Of a DNA stretch of 64,000 bases, positions 63,181 through 64,000 are shown piece after piece. Position 1 is the first letter of the stretch. Each line of letters starts with the position of its first letter. The DNA comes from Allomyces macrogynus ATCC 38327 (Eukaryota; Blastocladiomycota; Blastocladiomycetes; Blastocladiales; Blastocladiaceae), in assembly GCA_000151295.1 (NCBI GenBank), contig GG745330.1, forward strand, positions 900,102 through 964,101, read 5' to 3'. The notes beneath the pieces are model-generated. The model was given only the letters and a program-made list of their open reading frames with translations. It was not told where the DNA came from and made no database searches. Both the position numbers and the translations under genes were made by a program.

Positions 63181-64000
63181 TCAGTTCTCTTCAGTCTCCC
63201 GATCCGGTTCCTGTGGCGGCGCCATCGCCGCGTCCCGCGCCGACGCGCTCACATTGCTCCCGGCCGAGCCAGGCGGTGAACGACGCGGTGCCGACGACGC
63301 CGGGCGAGACCGACGGATGCTGGATCGCGGCCGGCTTGGCTGGGTGGCATGTTGATCGGAATCAGCGGCCAAGTCATTCGTTGATCCATTGTTCACTGCA
63401 GCTGCGCTCGTCGCGGATGGCGGCTTGGCCGACCCAGGCCGCGAGACCATGGACATCGTCGACGCGATTCCGAGCGCATCTCTGCCCCCAACATCGTCGT
63501 CGGGCCTTTTCATGTCGGCCGTCAGGTCGTGCACAATTTGGTCCGGTAGCGGCACGTCCTTGGCGGCCGCCTCGGCCTCGAGCTCCGGCAAAATGCCGTA
63601 AATGGCCTGGTGCGCTGCGAGCAAATACTTTTGCTGGCTGTGCTGGACCTGCGTGCGCAGCAGCCGCTTCTCTGTCTCCTGGAACAGGAACGACGACACG
63701 AGATTGGCCACGACCGTGTCGGGCGCGTCCTCGGCGACAGGCGGGGCCAAATTACCGCCGTTCCCCACCACCGCGCCGGCCACAGCTGCCACCGGGTCGG
63801 CCGCTTCGTCGATTGCGCGGCGCACGCGCTCGCGCGCGCTCATTTCGGCCGTCTCCTGGATCCCTTGCGCAATGATTTCCTCGAGGAACGAGTCGACCGT
63901 TTCCTGATGCACGTGCATGACTTGGCGGAACACCTCGTCCTGCTCTTGCCGCCGTGCGAGCTCGACTTGCCGGCGCCCGGCCTCTTGCGCCTCGCGCATG
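63181..64000 (-). CDS. CFAP91 (MAATS1/AAT-1), C-terminal part, cut by window edge
   Basis: The last 273 codons are inside the window; the gene continues beyond 64000. The visible part begins REAQEAGRRQVELARRQ, followed by DEVFRQVMHVHQETVDSFLEEI, TVVANLVSSFLFQET and QKYLLAAHQAIYGILPE. This is the helical C-terminal region typical of CFAP91, a radial-spoke-base/calmodulin-spoke-complex protein of motile cilia. The final ~110 residues are a Ser/Pro/Arg-rich tail with RPRSSIRRSRPASSAPRR. The same long exon covers all visible sequence. Presence of this gene implies a motile flagellum at some life stage. No other protein family known to me has this helix set. Confidence 0.85.
   Translation of the reverse strand, partial: MREAQEAGRRQVELARRQEQDEVFRQVMHVHQETVDSFLEEIIAQGIQETAEMSARERVRRAIDEAADPVAAVAGAVVGNGGNLAPPVAEDAPDTVVANLVSSFLFQETEKRLLRTQVQHSQQKYLLAAHQAIYGILPELEAEAAAKDVPLPDQIVHDLTADMKRPDDDVGGRDALGIASTMSMVSRPGSAKPPSATSAAAVNNGSTNDLAADSDQHATQPSRPRSSIRRSRPASSAPRRSPPGSAGSNVSASARDAAMAPPQEPDRETEEN

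Noticed and set aside
1..64000. CRISPR arrays, operons, phage or plasmid modules
   Set aside because: No regularly spaced repeats, and all genes are eukaryotic with spliceosomal introns.

Overview
This window is a GC-rich, gene-dense piece of a fungal nuclear genome. Twenty-three protein genes can be placed on it, eighteen of them interrupted by short spliceosomal introns (46 reconstructed, about 60-120 bp). Fungal-type markers include a Bem1/Scd2 polarity scaffold, a free-standing mRNA guanylyltransferase, a Clr2-like silencing protein and an Mgm1-type dynamin. The right edge carries the C-terminal part of CFAP91, a ciliary axoneme protein, so the organism probably makes flagellated zoospores (a chytrid- or blastocladiomycete-like lineage). 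The species cannot be named from this sequence alone. No bacterial-style operon, CRISPR array, rRNA or convincing tRNA was seen.

Layout. 1-7.5 kb: one FCP1/SCP-like phosphatase, then about 3.5 kb without a gene that holds a dispersed repeat copy and short tandem repeats. 7.5-21 kb: SNX4-like sorting nexin, mitochondrial ribosomal uL2m, an Fe(II)/2-oxoglutarate oxygenase, acyl-CoA oxidase, an RBM42-like RNA-binding protein and Bem1/Scd2. 21-36 kb: V-ATPase subunit B, a small coiled-coil protein, beta-tubulin, an unrecognised 786-residue protein, TFIID subunit TAF4 and an XPG/FEN-family nuclease. 36-46 kb: mRNA guanylyltransferase (ten exons), a single-span membrane protein, a WD40 protein and a PPIL4-type cyclophilin. 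46-58 kb: a beta-lactamase-fold membrane protein lacking catalytic residues, a long disordered protein and the Clr2-like protein. 58-64 kb: Mgm1/OPA1 dynamin, complex I subunit NDUFA2 and the partial CFAP91.

The genes are unrelated housekeeping functions on both strands, often divergent across spacers of 0.4-0.8 kb or convergent with small gaps (28 bp between the WD40 and PPIL4 genes). Loose themes are mitochondria (uL2m, Mgm1, NDUFA2), transcription and RNA processing (FCP1-like, TAF4, capping enzyme, RBM42, PPIL4), chromatin (Clr2-like) and microtubules/flagellum (beta-tubulin, CFAP91).

Most unusual items: a beta-tubulin with a Pro/Ser/Gly-rich extension of roughly 100 residues past the normal end, plus non-standard residues at positions 6, 165 and 198; a splice-donor signal with C at +4 in 40 of 46 introns and no GTAAGT; a beta-lactamase-fold protein without SxxK lysine or Tyr; repeated PRDPRL motifs in the Clr2-like protein; and three genes (acyl-CoA oxidase, TAF4, Mgm1) whose frames are broken at single places, most severely in the Mgm1 P-loop segment.
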